Under the pieces are notes generated by a model. It was not told the origin of the DNA and ran no database searches. It worked only from the letters and a program-made list of their open reading frames with translations. Made by a program: the position numbers and the translations under genes. Shown here piece after piece: positions 10,878 through 22,323 of a DNA stretch of 64,000 nt (position 1 is the stretch's first letter; each line of letters opens with the position of its first letter). The stretch spans positions 76,075,369 through 76,139,368 of the forward strand of contig JAVHZZ010000006.1 of the NCBI GenBank assembly GCA_036250195.1, given 5' to 3'. This DNA comes from Mixophyes australis (lineage: Eukaryota; Chordata; Amphibia; Anura; Limnodynastidae).

Positions 10878-12072
10878 CTTGGAGTAGATAGTACTTATGA
10901 CATTTTTCAAATTAGATATTAGATATTTGCCTTGCTCTATATTTGGCGGTGAAGTTATGAGTTTGACCTTTTTAGGCCTACGCCAAACCACACTACACAG
11001 CCCGATGAATTGCCCCATGCCCATTCATGCTTTTCATAAACTATAGATTTTACAAATTGCAGAAGGACAAACAAACACTGAGCTCACAGACTGTATTGTT
11101 AGAAGTCAGCACCTATGCAAAACTTCCAGTTCCACCGCAAAACTGGAATTGCATGAAATTTTGCTTTGACTACACTCATCTCTATTAGATTGTATGTAAA
11201 ATAATTTTATACAGAATGTAAGAAAGATAGATCTGTCTCCATTAAAATGGGATACATAGTAAGAAATTCCCCACTTGGTTGCTCTTTTTAACTTTGTATA
11301 GGGTACACCATAGTGCTGAGTAAAAAATGATGCTCTGCAAAATATCCACCTTGTCGTGCACATCTGGAACACGGGGGAAATCTATCCATGTGCTTTTCAT
11401 ATGCACAAACCACCTTATTTATTAAAATCGCATTCAATGGGTTGCAATTTTAAAAGATGCAAATGTTGGCAGCAAGCCAAACATCAGGAAAAAAAAACAT
11501 ATCAAATGTAAATCAAGCACCTTTGTATAGATATCATACTCAAAATGAAAATGCAGCTATTGGATCGTTCCAGTGAGAAGAACATCTAAACCAAATGTGT
11601 TGAGCTGTTTTGCAAACCGCCACTCGATATATATTGCACTATCTGTATGGATCCAATTTCACAAAAGCAACATTGTGATCTGCCATGGGCCAAAATATAC
11701 AGTTTAGTACGCAATTTTTATTTGCTAACGTTTGAAATGACACAAAATACTCACTTTAAACGGCGGTTTGGACAAATCCCACTTAGATACATCCCTCCGT
11801 GATGTCATAAGCTGCTTTTACTAGTTTGTAATTTGCACAAAGTGAATATAATAAAATCTAATTAAATCTACTGCAACATTTAATTATGTTTAACTTTTAC
11901 ACAAAATTCTGTCCTTGAGATCCTTTTGAAAAAAAAGTGTTTCTAAAAATAATTGATAGACTCTATTCATGGATTAACCTTCTAACTAATTGAAGAATCT
12001 AAAAGAAAATTAAATATGTAATAATGTGCCATACTCATATGATATTAAAAATATTGTTCAGTATCAATCATA
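10878..12072. other. No gene recognised
   Basis: AT-rich DNA. An imperfect inverse pair (GCAAACCGCCA near 11613, GGCGGTTTGG near 11762) hints at an old MITE. The ends could not be fixed. Confidence 0.35.
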
Positions 12073-12170
12073 GGGGTAAATGTATAAAATACCGATTTTT
12101 GAAAATCGACGATTTCCAGCTACTTTGCGTGGTAAATTTAAAGCTGCAATGACTTCAGATTCTAAGCTAT
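12073..12170 (+). mobile_element. Left-end fragment of MITE family A
   Basis: It begins GGGGTAAATGTATAAAATAC and aligns along its length with the left half of 3351-3537 (TCGACGAT, AATTTAAAGCTGCAATGACT-like blocks). The right half is missing. Confidence 0.6.
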
Positions 12171-12819
12171 ACCAAGTTTTAAAGAGGAAGATGACAAACA
12201 TGCATTACATTCCATTATGAAAGAGTTTCTAAATGAGTAGTAATGAATTAAGTAGATGTATAGTACGCAAGAATGGGCAAGCGGAATAAGCAGCATAATA
12301 TATGGTCCCAGTCAATGGAAAATACCCCTGAAATATTTGTTACAGAGGAGTCTGTTTTTAAAATAAATGTTATCCACAGATTACTAGATAGTATAAAACA
12401 AGTATAGAAAATAATCAGAAAATAAAATCCCTCTTCTAATATGTCTAACCCTTTTGCAACCACAACCTTAAAAGATAATATTATTTGTGATTTGCAGAAC
12501 GATAATGCAAGCAGTATATATCTTTCGGTTCTAAAAAAAAAAGTAAAAAGTTTCCTCCATTCTCACATTACTACAAACTTACCCAGTCTGCAGCTTCAAC
12601 ATGCCACACTTAAATATAACGCACCGTGGCGTATTCCCTTTAAATTGTTTAAATCTGTATAAACAAAAGTGAGGTAACACTAATTACTCTTAGGGCCTGC
12701 TACCAATAATTTCTCTGGGAAAAAAAATAAGGAAAAAAAAATAAGAAAAAAAAAAAAATTGCGAGAGAGAAATTAGCTGGAACTAGAAAATCGGTCTATT
12801 TTTCCCCCCTTCACTGCAA

Positions 12820-13070
12820 ACAAATCAATGTTTTCTCCTGCAAATGTTTTTGCAGGTTAAATCTGCTGTCGCCGATTTGTCTGGACAGAGTGGGATCCAA
12901 ATGGGAGCAGACTGCTCTGGCGGGGCGCATTTGTTATGAAAACGTGCGGGTGCCAGATTAAAGGTGATGAAGGAGGACTGCGCTGTCAGGAGCGGAGAGA
13001 TCCTACATAATTTCCTATAAACCAGCTCTATAAAAGAAAATGGATTTATTTTGCAGTGTCATAACTGGTG
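12820..13070. other. Low-repeat block, possible conserved non-coding element
   Basis: A mixed-composition, non-repetitive block without coding signal stands out from AT-rich surroundings. It includes CAAATGGGAGCAGACTG and CATTTGTTATGAAAACGTG. The idea that it is a regulatory element is inference from texture only. Confidence 0.2.
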
Positions 13071-13483
13071 TAGTTAACCTTTAAAGTAACTTGAGTGACA
13101 TCTTGCTGAGGTATAGTACATTGCAGATTTGGATGCAATGTGACTAAAGTTTTATGACTAAGCATAAACATGTCTGATTTACTTTGATTTTTTTATGGTG
13201 ACACACTGCTCACTAAGCGCATTTATCTGATCAGATGGATGATTTAAAGCCTTAGGAGTATACTAGGCTAAACATTTTGCTGCAGATTCCGGAGAATGTT
13301 TTTTTCTGTTACGATCCATTCAGTTTAGGAATATAACTGCACTGTTTAAAACTATTAAAATAGTTGCATCCTAAAATAATTGTAAGTAAATAATTTGAAA
13401 GATAATATACAGCGCAGCAAATGATGCACCCAGCTGCAGAGCTACTCATTCAGGGCAGATTCTCACACTAACAAGAAAATCAA

Positions 13484-13658
13484 GGGCTAGATTTATCAAA
13501 CCTTCTGAAACGGAAAGTGTGAGGTGTTGCCCATAGCAACCAATCAGAGTCTAGCGATCATTCTTCTGGTACGTTTTGAAAACTGTTAGCTAGAATCTGA
13601 TTGGTTGTGATGGGCAACACCTCTACTTTTTCTTTTTAGAAGGTTTGATATATATGCC
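13484..13658. mobile_element. Palindromic MITE, family D, diverged
   Basis: The left end GGGCTAGATTTATCAAACCTT-like text (first 20: GGGCTAGATTTATCAAACCT) is mirrored by AAGGTTTGATATATATGCC. The interior carries GTTGCCCATAGCAACCAATC, an exact RFX-type X-box directly followed by CCAAT. It shares its layout with 55401-55575 but is more diverged. Confidence 0.75.
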
Positions 13659-14050
13659 ACAATGAGTGTGGGGGTGTCCCTGTCATAGTAAAAATTAGAG
13701 GGCAGGGCTGTGCTTTTTTTATACTGTGAAGGGTGCAAATAGCAGTATTCCTTTCCCCATCCGAGAGGTAATCATTCATTACCAAAATCTCTACTTCCCA
13801 GGGAGGCTTTGAAGAGCCCAGTGTTCTTTAGTGGGGGCAGGTTATCTCATGGAGATGGGGGTCACATGATTTCCTTTGCCCCTTTCACTGTAGTAGATCC
13901 ATTACCACTGGGCTGACTGACTAGTCTGGGAGCTGTATTTTGCTCTGACAGTGGCACCCAATGGACATCTTGTTATAGTGATAATCAGCCCAGGCTGGCT
14001 AGTGCTGTAGCCAGTGTGGCTGGTGGTAATGGTTTTCACGATTACCACCA
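13659..14050. other. Unassigned DNA
   Basis: Mixed-composition sequence with no domain-like frame and no terminal repeats. Its end shows weak similarity to the flank of the palindrome at 14051. Confidence 0.35.
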
Positions 14051-14497
14051 TTCCAACACCAAGGGGTCCTACACTTAAACTCTGAATCTGTGAAAAAACT
14101 ATTGAAATATAAGCAAACTTACCTCCATACCGAAGCTGTAGATCTCCGATCGCAGCGGGATGCTGACCAAAAATTATTCCGACTACTCAGGTGTCCTTCA
14201 CTAGACTTTGACGTCATTATGACCTCTATCCCTTTTAAGTTAAAGCGGCAATGTCGGGATAAGTGTTGAAACACTTAACCTGCGGGGTCCTGACATTGAC
14301 GCTTTAAATGAAAAGTGATAGAGGTCGTAATGACGACAAAGTCTAGTGACAGACACCTGAGTAGTTGGAATCACTTGCGGTCAGCATCCTGCTGCGATCG
14401 GAGTTCTACAGCGTCGGTATGGAGGTAAGTTTGCTTATATTTCAATCGTTTTTTCACAGATTCGGCGTTTAAGTGTAGGACTCCTCGGTGTCGGAAT
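14051..14497. mobile_element. Long palindromic (foldback) element of about 447 bp
   Basis: The left arm (from TTCCAACACC, with GGTCCTACACTTAAAC, ACTTACCTCCATACCG and CTCCGATCGCAG) is repeated in inverse along the right arm ending GTGTCGGAA. Similarity runs through most of the element, with a short centre near 14260-14280. Possible weak extensions reach about 14025 and 14517. No TSD was fixed and it is non-coding. A non-autonomous DNA transposon is the likely origin. Confidence 0.8.
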
Positions 14498-15453
14498 TTT
14501 CCATACCGTAAAACCGTACCCAACCCCATGTGGCCGCTATAGACCCCAGTGATACTGGTTCAAATGCTCTCGGGGCTCCCACTCTGCTCTTATGAGCATG
14601 TGTAGGGGCCGCTGCATGCACAATGAAGCACTGTTTGGGCTTTCTATGAACGAATAGCCCAAATGGAGCTTCACTATGCATATGAGAGGTCCTGGGCATG
14701 CTTATATGAGCAGAACGAGGAATTCTGGAATGGATGGACCAACATCACCGGCACTGCAAAAACTTTGATTTTCAGGGTGAGTATTACACTGCTGACTGAG
14801 GCTGTTTCTTTATTGACCTATTTTTTTAATGGAAAACAAGTCTGGAAAGAGGACACCTATGTTATTTATACCTGGTCTGAGGTGACAAACCTTTTTCATG
14901 GAAAACTTGGCAAAATATACATTTTTAATTGACTTTGAAGCTCTGACATTTTGATCTTGAAAGTATCCATAAAGGAAGAAAAGTAGCAATCTCAAACATA
15001 TACTAAATAGCGTAGATTGCTGGAATAGTTACATGCATTAAAAAGCAATAACGCTCATGTCAGACTGTGATCAATGAGTCCCTATATATTCAAGTTAAGG
15101 TAACATTTAGTAGCAACAGATAGCTTCCACCATTACAAATGACCAAGTAGAGAAATGCTGATATAATTGGTACATACATACATTGCCAAGAGAAAATGTT
15201 ATAGGCCCAATTTTCTTGTGGTAATAACTGTGCCACGTATATCATGGTATTTGTGTGGATAAGATACATGCCATGGCATGGAGATCAATAGATATCTGGC
15301 TGCCCTATTTCTCAGGTTGCTTTGGATAAATTAACGTATGTTTTGCCTATCAGCTATTTACTAAATACACAAAGACAAGGGTAACATAGGACTGTAGTGG
15401 CTACAAAGTCAAATCAATTGTCATAACAACAAGAAGTTGCGTAGTGTGCAGCA
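14498..15453. other. No gene or classified repeat
   Basis: The short frames (14469-14699 inverse and 14663-14932) have no domain signal. Confidence 0.4.
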
Positions 15454-16732
15454 TTAAGCTGGGTACACACTACACAGTTTTCGTCCAATAATCGGCTGAA
15501 TCAGCTGACATACGACCGCTCGTTTAAAAGTCGGGTCAGTGTGTGCAGTGACACGATGGTCGAAAGTCTGCCCAAATGGACGATTGTCGCCTCATTTGGT
15601 TGGTCGTACCGTTTAATATTTTCGTTCCAATCTCGTTTCCGCTGTGTAGTGTGTATAAACTTCCGACCGATCCACGACAATCCTCCGATACTTCCTTGAC
15701 CTGGGGGGCGTGTGTATGTAAATTTTCTGATGTCTGTCCCTGTCCCATGTGGTGCGGAATCCGCACATTACTGACTTGTGTTTTGTATCGATGTATATTG
15801 CACCTGTCTGGCTGCAGACCATTACACTTGTATAAAGCACGTGTGTTATTACCCTTTGCGTCTATGTCGGCAATGTATTCATATTTACTCTTTATAAACT
15901 TTAACCTGTATATCCTATTAAAGTTATATTTACCTTTATTAACTTATAATTGTGAAGTACCCAGAATAAACCACACAGTGTTCATGCAACATTTTTATTG
16001 CAGGAAAAAGGTACAAAATTTTTTACACACACAGCTGTCTGAAAGATCCGCATGAGAAGTGAGCGCGCCCATACCAATCAGAGCGCAGAGTACTGCAGAG
16101 TATTATTTTTAGTATTTAGTATTCTTAAAGGTGCTACTGGTTTGTGGAAGAACAGGTCTTGATGTCGCTTGGGTTTCTATTCCCTTTGATTTCTTTATCT
16201 ACGATACAAGGAAATAAAAAAATGTTTACCATTTAACTTCTATATCTGTAATTTATATTCAACGACATAAATACTCTCATTTTCTCACCTTGCACACTGC
16301 TCGAGATCAGTCTATATTTTGGTCCCTGTGGCGAAATCGCAATAATAGCGGGCTTAACCTCCATACATTCTGGAAAACAGGCGCCATTTTGGTTATTATA
16401 ACGGTACAGGTATGTGCCCAAAGCATTTAGCTATCTACACATGTTCACTGAAATACCTTTGTGTAGAACTTCTTTAGTATATTTTTCTTTTTCAATTTTT
16501 TCTTGTTTGCTAACAGGTGTAACATTAGTGGTATCAGTGGTATCTAAACAGGTCTTCTCAGCATTAATTCTTCATTCTGACATAAAAAAATTAGGTTACA
16601 AAATAGTTTACATTGCTTTATGTGACACTAGAATGAAATAAAGTCCTTCTAGCAGGTACACTTCATGTGCTACTGACCTTTTTTATTGTCGTTGTCGTCC
16701 TGGTCCAGTACTTTGACCATCATCTCCACCTC

Positions 16733-17185
16733 TCATGGGATCATTGGATTTGCTCTTTGCTCTTCTTGAGTATCTCCATTCCCCACCTCAACTTTTCCAA
16801 CATTTTTTGGCCCTTCCAGCACCATCTCTGACTCTGTCTCCGTCTCCATAGCTGCAACCCCCACTGACACCTTCTCCTCACCCGCAACCCCCACTGACAC
16901 CTTCTCCTCACCCGCAGCCCCCACTGACACCTTCTCCTCACCCGCAGCCCCCACTGACACCTTCTCCTCACCCGCAGCCCCCACTGACACCTTCTCCTCA
17001 CCCGCAGCCCCCACTGACACCTTCTCCTCACCTGCAACGCCCACTGACACCTTCTCCTCACCCGCAGCCCCCACTGACACCTTCTCCTCACCCGCAGCCC
17101 CCACTGACACCTTCTCCTCACCCGCAATCCCCACTGACACCTTGTCCTCAACCTTAACACCCACTGACACTTTCTCACTCGCCAT
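16733..17185 (-). CDS. Decapeptide-repeat protein encoded inside Harbinger element 1
   Basis: The 150-codon ORF begins MASEKVSVG at 17183-17185 in strong Kozak context (A at -3, G at +4). Residues about 2-111 are eleven tandem 10-residue units of the form EEKVSVGAAG (variants VAG, IAG, KVEDKVSVG). A unique acidic tail (ETETESEMVLEGPKNVGK, then VEVGNGDTQEEQRANPMIP) ends at the stop. No known domain, signal peptide or membrane segment is visible. Known Harbinger elements encode a transposase and a Myb-like protein; this matches neither. The GTCAGT near 16672 beyond the stop might be a donor, which would allow a spliced C-terminus. It could be a real element protein or a fortuitous frame in a minisatellite whose unit is a multiple of three. 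Confidence 0.45.
   Translation of the reverse strand: MASEKVSVGVKVEDKVSVGIAGEEKVSVGAAGEEKVSVGAAGEEKVSVGVAGEEKVSVGAAGEEKVSVGAAGEEKVSVGAAGEEKVSVGAAGEEKVSVGVAGEEKVSVGVAAMETETESEMVLEGPKNVGKVEVGNGDTQEEQRANPMIP
16859..17178 (-). repeat. 30-bp minisatellite, about 11 units
   Basis: Units spaced exactly 30 bp start at 16861, 16891 and so on to 17161, each containing CACTGACACCTTCTCCTCAC. The outer units are most diverged (GTCCTCAACC near 17143, and the unit adjoining the unique segment near 16861). The period keeps the minus-strand frame open. Confidence 0.97.
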
Positions 17186-17223
17186 CTTCTGACGCTCCTC
17201 GGCGCCAAACAGGTTCCTCTGTC

Positions 17224-17269
17224 ATTTTATACACTCAGACATGGGCGGTCGTTTCTGCTGTAGACCAAT
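17224..17269 (-). promoter_or_regulatory. TATA/GGGCGG/CCAAT-type promoter of the repeat ORF
   Basis: Reading the minus strand toward the ORF: ATTGG (CCAAT box, 17265-17269), a GC box whose plus strand reads GGGCGG (17243-17248), and GTATAAAAT (17224-17232). The TATA box lies about 40 bp upstream of the ATG at 17185, so the predicted 5' UTR is very short. Order and spacing are those of a classical RNA polymerase II promoter. Confidence 0.55.
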
Positions 17270-17726
17270 CAGCGATAATGCACGCCGAGAATTGAGCATT
17301 CCTATACATACGAAGGGATTTTATTATTAGGGTATATTAATTGCATTGCACTTTAGCAGTTAAATGTTTTTCTAAATTTAATGTATATTACTAAACTTCT
17401 ATTTTATAAAAATTAATGAATAGACAGTGTTGCCTTCTCTTTTTATGCAGCTTTGGTTGTTAACTATAGCGAAAGCTCTTCCCCCTTTATGCTAATGTAT
17501 TTGGTATCTCATTACATTTCCCGCAGTGTGTACGAAACTAAAGTCATTGCTCACGACCACATGGCTGTAAAAAGTCGCTAAAGGGACGTCCGCTCTTCCC
17601 TTTATCGTCCTAAACAAGGCTAGTGTGTATGCAGTCCATGGACCTAGCGATTGGACCATCGATCGCATGTAAAATCGCTCGGCATAAAAAGTTGGTCGAA
17701 ATTTCTGTAGTGTGTACCCAGCTTTA

Positions 17727-18526
17727 GGCATTTGTTTCTTCCAAGTTTTTTGCTTTCCACACAAGAACTTTTTATCGTTTGCAAAGTGAGTTACAGGCTG
17801 TACACTACCTGCCTCTTCCTCAAGGGGTCGCCCTACAATTAAGCAAACTAAATCAGCAGTCTTGGGTAGCAGGTTAGGTAGCATGGATTAACAAAAAGTA
17901 ATTAATTTAAAAATGCCAAATGCATAACTGTATAAATAGTTGTATTATATAATGTGCATTTCACTAAAGCAAACTATAACACACTATAAAATTGAGCTGG
18001 GACTTTGAATTCCTGTAAAAAAAAATGTAATCAATGGCAATCTTGCCTTGAGTAAATTAGTTTACTAGTTAGTTCAATTACATCTACATCCCTTAAAAGT
18101 ACTGTTTACAATGCATTAACATCAATTCACACAACAAAACATTTCGGGGCTCATGTAGAGTTTGACGTAAGCAAGAAAAGCTGTCGCTTGAAAAAATGCA
18201 TTAACCTCTATATTTTCAGTCGGATGCATTTCAAGATACATTCAGCTGTACATAGGGGAGCCTGAAGGGAGGGAGGGGTGCAGTTACACAGTACCGGAGC
18301 CCAGGCCTGCTTGGGGGCCTTGGCCTGCCTGTATAAGGGGAGGAGCCACACACCTGCTATGGACACACCCCCTTAAGACAGTTATCTAAATGGTACCAAG
18401 AAGTAGCTGTACTGGAGACAGAAATTCCTCTTGGCAGTCCTGGCTGTACATCAATAGCATATGTGTCAGACGTTACCCCACATATTACGTCAGCAGTACA
18501 AACAAGGAGATGTGGCTAATGTTAGT
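17727..18526. other. Unassigned DNA with a GC-rich patch
   Basis: No gene is recognised. A GC-rich patch at 18255-18375 (GGAGCCCAGGCCTGCTTGGG) resembles hAT-type terminal sequence but has no partner end. Confidence 0.35.
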
Positions 18527-18534
18527 AGTAAATG

Positions 18535-19318
18535 CAGGGCTGCATTTCCCATTGGTCATGCTGGGAAAGTGCCCGGGGGCCCCATGGGAAAGGGGGCCCC
18601 ATAGACAGGGCTCGTAAGTAGAAGAAGTAATCCTAGAGAAAAAAACAACAAAAACCCTTATCTTTTTGAGGTCACGTGGTTGCGATCTGGCTCCCTCCCT
18701 GTTCCCCTCCTCCGCACCACGCCCATTTTCAGTGAGGAGCGCAGTACGGAGGAGCCATGACGCGACGGAGAAGCAAACGAGGAGAAAAAAAGAAGAGAAG
18801 AAGGGGGTGCAATCAGAGAAGAAGGCAATAGAAAGGTAAGTGAAGGGGGGATTCGATTTCTTAGTTGCTGGACTTGCACTCCTCTAAAGAGGGGGTAGAG
18901 GATAGGATGCTGCCATCAACCCTAAAGGTCGCTGAGCAAGTACATTGACAAATGAGCATTCAACATTCATAGCTATTCTGTTATCTTGTTCTCTTCTGCA
19001 GTCTGTTTTCTCTTATTTGGTTATCTATAAACCAAACTGCTAACTTGTGACTGCATGTTCACCATCTGCCAATCCAATATGATGTATGTGATCACCATTT
19101 ACATCTACTCAGTCCTTAAAAAAAAACGTTTATGTGGAATAATCTCTCCTGTACAGCATGTTTTTTTTAATGTTTAAACACTGATATTGTTGCAGGTAAC
19201 AATAAATATAAGCTTAATATTATCGATAATTTAAATTATTCCTGTGAATGGTTGTGTAGGTAGGGGCCCCAGTGCACTGCTTTGCCCGGTTGCCCATAGT
19301 GTTGATAAGATGGCCCTG
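18535..19318. mobile_element. hAT-type non-autonomous element (784 bp)
   Basis: It starts CAGGGCTGCATTTCCCATTG and ends GATAAGATGGCCCTG. Flanking octamers AGTAAATG (18527-18534) and TGTAAATG (19319-19326) match in 7 of 8 positions, the 8-bp TSD of hAT elements. The first 360 bases are GC-rich and end in AGAAAG/GTAAGT (donor near 18836), like a first exon. The rest is AT-rich. It shares its start and GTGCCCGGGGGCC block with the MITE at 32931-33262. No transposase frame exists. Confidence 0.85.
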
Positions 19319-19326
19319 TGTAAATG

Positions 19327-21086
19327 CCCTTTCTGTACACAGTATACTAATGTAATGACGTGTCATAAACACAACAGGGAATAGTGTAATTACACTGTTA
19401 TTAATAATCATGTTCCATATAAAATATAATTATATACAAACACAAATACAAATTAAATTCAAATAAACACAAGCATCTGTTGTTTCCCCTCTTTAAAAAT
19501 CAAATGGGAATCTTCTTTCCTGTTGCCGTCCAAATGGAAATGTTAATGAAAAGCGAACAGACAGCCGCAACTTCATATAATATATCAGCAAAGCTAATGA
19601 TTTAAGAACTATCAGCTAGAGGGGTAAATATACAATACGCTATCTAGAAGCAGCTAACTTGCTCTGCCGATCCTCGTCAAAATCATTGAATATCACTGTA
19701 CCAGCCCAGCAAGAGTGATGTCTGTAGGAAGGGTCAGCATCAGAGCCACTTTAATAATCCCAACCAGCCAGTGTGTAAATTCCATACTACACGTGTGTGT
19801 TTGTGTGTGTGGGGGGGGAGGGGCACAGGGACTAATGTGAATGATAGGCTATTCAGCACTGCTTAATATAATATTAATACCTTAGTATCACAGACATCAT
19901 CAATGTTTATTAATTTAAATAGATAGTCAAACCTTAGCAGGTAAAATTCCCAAGACATAATGTCACAGTTAGGTAGCTGTAGATCAATTATGCTGCAATG
20001 AACAGATTAGTGCTGGCCCACACAGTTAGTCCTGATAACTAATTTATGTATGCCTTCTTATTTGTGGCTTATAATTTGTATTACTAGTAGGCACAAATCA
20101 ATACAAAAGTTCAAAAGTAACATGTAAAGGATCATTTTTTTTACCATATTTGCAAAAGCTGATCTCTGGATACAGTTATGTTCAACGCAGAGATCATGGC
20201 AGACTTGTGGTGTCCAGGGGCAACAAAAATACACAAATCTGTCTGCTTCTATAAAAATATGGCTGAAAGGCACAGAAAGAATAACAATGTATTTAGTCAA
20301 AGTTTCAGGAGGGAATATGCAGGCCAAGAAATAAATGTTACTTGAAGGTGGATAAGCTCTTGAACGCTAGATGCTCAGCTCAGGCAAGTAAACACTCAGT
20401 CATAAATTGCCTGGGTATGCTAGCATACAAATGGCTACCACAGCATGCTGGAACCAGTAGCATCACATACCAAAATGCTTTTTTCTATCATTTAACAGTT
20501 TATTACCCAAGCACCTACCACACATGGGTGTTGGATGGAGTGACTGTGCTGTTTTTTTCTGGGGTGCCACATTTTTGGTGAGCCAGATTCAACTAGGATA
20601 GCGTTTATCAGATCCAGGCCCCGAACAATTTCTGGAGCTTATAAAATATGTCAGTCAGTAATAAATACACCTGTGCTCCAGTAAGGAGATATGAAAAACC
20701 TGCACTTGTGGATCCCTGAGGATTGGATTTGGAAAAGCATCTCCATGCTGAATAGACTGGGGTGTGTCACATTATGACAGGAGACCTTTCACTGCTGTTA
20801 CAGTGGGACCCCAGCTGTTCATCCCCTGCAATAGCCACAACCATCCAAAGCTAGGACCATGGATTATTTGGAGGTGAAAATGCCATTTTTAAAAAACAAA
20901 TCTTTATTGAATTCATTTTTCTTACATTGCAAAGATCCGTGCTAATGATCGTCTTCATCAGCATGGATCGTTACACCAAATGTTGAGCACACACAACGGG
21001 TATATTTGCGGTTGTGTCCACATCTAGTTCTATTGCAATTACGTGAACGCGGCTTTAATGATATTGCTTGCTCGCCCCTTCCTCTC
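19327..21086. other. No gene recognised; minor repeats
   Basis: It contains a possible left-end remnant of MITE family A (GGGGTAAATATACAATACGC, 19622-19641), a TG/G tract near 19792-19818, and weak similarity around 20400-20830 to 37840-38150. None of the frames is protein-like. Confidence 0.35.
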
Positions 21087-21243
21087 TAAGGGGCATATTC
21101 AATTTCCCGCATTGTTCTTTGGAACAACGCGGGGCGTGCATTATTACCGTTAGTTAGTCATTTTAACGCAGATTTTTGCTCACATAGCTGCGAGCAAAAA
21201 TCAGCATTGAAATTATCGTAGTAGCTGTAATAATGCGCATATT

Positions 21244-22320
21244 GGGGCAGCACAGTGGCGTAGTGGTTAGCACTTCTGCTTTACAGCACTGGGGTCATGA
21301 GTTCAATTACCGAACATGGTCTTATCTGTGAGGAGTTTGTATGTTCTCCCAGTGTTTGCGTGGGTTTCCTCCGGGTGCTCCGGTTTCCTCCCACACTCCA
21401 AAAACATACTGGTAGGTTATTATTATTATTATTATTAATTTTTATTTATAGGGCGCCACTAGGTATCCGTAGTGCCGTACAGGGACAGACAGAAACACGA
21501 TACAGGGTGAGACAGCACAGTACAGTTAACAGAAATCACAGTAACTCAGAAGCTCAATGAACAGCTAGATTAAAGGTGAGCGCCCCCAGCGGGGTAGAGA
21601 CAGGGGCCGGAGGACCTCACGGAGGAGACAAGGAGCTGGAGAGCAGAGTTAAGGTGGTGGAGAACAGAAGGAGAGGAGGCCCTGCTCGGAGGAGCGTACA
21701 ATCTAAGGGGAGGGTAGGACGGACAGAGACACAATGGTAGGAGGAGGGAATGGGGAGAACGGAGGCAGAGATGGAGAGGGGGGGGAGAGGAGAATGAAAA
21801 GGAGGGAAGTAGGAGGGGGACAGGAGAGGGGGGGGTAGGGGGAGACTGGGAGGAGGTCAATGGGTGGGGGACGGAAGGGCTTTAAGGAAGAGGTGGGTTT
21901 TTAAGGCCCGTTTGAAGCTGGACAAGTTAGGGGAAGTTCTGATGGAGCGGGGGAGCTGGTTCCAGTGGAGGGGGGCAGCGCGGGAGAAGTCTTGGATGCG
22001 AGCATGGGAGGAGGTAACCAGGGGGGAAGAGAGGCGGCGGTCATTAGCCGAACGAAGAGGGCGGGATGGAGCATGAATGGAGATAAGGTTGGAGATGTAG
22101 GGAGCAGTGGAGTTGGAGAGGGCCAGGTTAATTGGCTGCTAACAAAATTGACCTTAGTCTGTGTGTCTGTGTGTGTGTGTGTGTGTGTGTGTCTGTCTGT
22201 GTGTGTATGTTAGGAAATTTAGACTGTAAGCCCCAATGGGGCAGGGACTGATCTGAGTGAGTTCTCTGTACAGCGCTGCGGAAGTAGTGGCGCTATATAA
22301 ATAAATGATGATGATGATGA
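21244..22320 (+). mobile_element. tRNA-derived SINE, interrupted by a second retroposon
   Basis: The tRNA-like head has TGGCGTAGTGG (A-box position) and GGGTCATGAGTTCAATTACC (B-box position). The body follows (GTTTGTATGTTCTCCC, GGTTTCCTCCCACACTCC). The 3' part resumes after the insertion with GTCTGTGTG repeats and TAAGCCCCAATGGGGCAGGG. It ends CAGCGCTGCGGAAGTAGTGG with a GAT microsatellite tail. Comparison with 56984-57306 shows the break falls at GGTAGGTTA. Confidence 0.85.
21412..22125 (-). mobile_element. L2-tailed retroposon nested in the SINE
   Basis: On the minus strand it ends with the tail GTAGTGCCGTAC (plus-strand sense) followed by the inverse of TAAATAAAAATT and an ATT microsatellite (21418-21436). 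The body is strongly G/A-rich on the plus strand. AGGTTA occurs at both junctions of the interrupted SINE, a likely TSD. The segment around 21880-22100 (TTTTTAAGGCCCGTTTGAAG, GGTTCCAGTGGAGGGG) looks like inverse LINE 3' coding or UTR sequence. Family not named. Confidence 0.6.
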
Positions 22321-22323
22321 TCT

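Larger units (their letters stand above)
15457..17723 (-). mobile_element. PIF/Harbinger element 1 (2,267 bp)
   Basis: The terminal inverted repeats AGCTGGGTACACACTACA and TGTAGTGTGTACCCAGCT are flanked by TTA on both sides (15454-15456 and 17724-17726). TTA/TAA TSDs are diagnostic of PIF/Harbinger. Both subterminal regions match element 2 (55904-57836), including TGGTTGGTCGTACCGTTTAA and the GACTAGTGTGTAGGC-like block near the right end. No transposase is recognisable. The interior instead carries a minus-strand repeat ORF (16733-17185) with an upstream promoter-like region. It appears to be a non-autonomous relative, or a carrier of the second or a foreign gene. Confidence 0.9.

Noticed and set aside
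15576..16055. 159-codon open frame
   Set aside because: It reads through the Harbinger terminal region shared with element 2, where the frame is not conserved. It is composition-driven.
16859..17178. Regularly spaced short repeats resembling a CRISPR array
   Set aside because: Units are contiguous with no unique spacers, and the context is a eukaryotic transposon. The same applies to the 31-, 58-, 79- and 100-bp arrays.
16741..17208. Alternative minus-strand frame with RRRCQWGLRV repeats
   Set aside because: Same 30-bp minisatellite in another frame. Its ATG is closer to the TATA box, but context and protein composition (Arg/Trp/Cys-rich) are less plausible than the 17185 start. It cannot be fully excluded.
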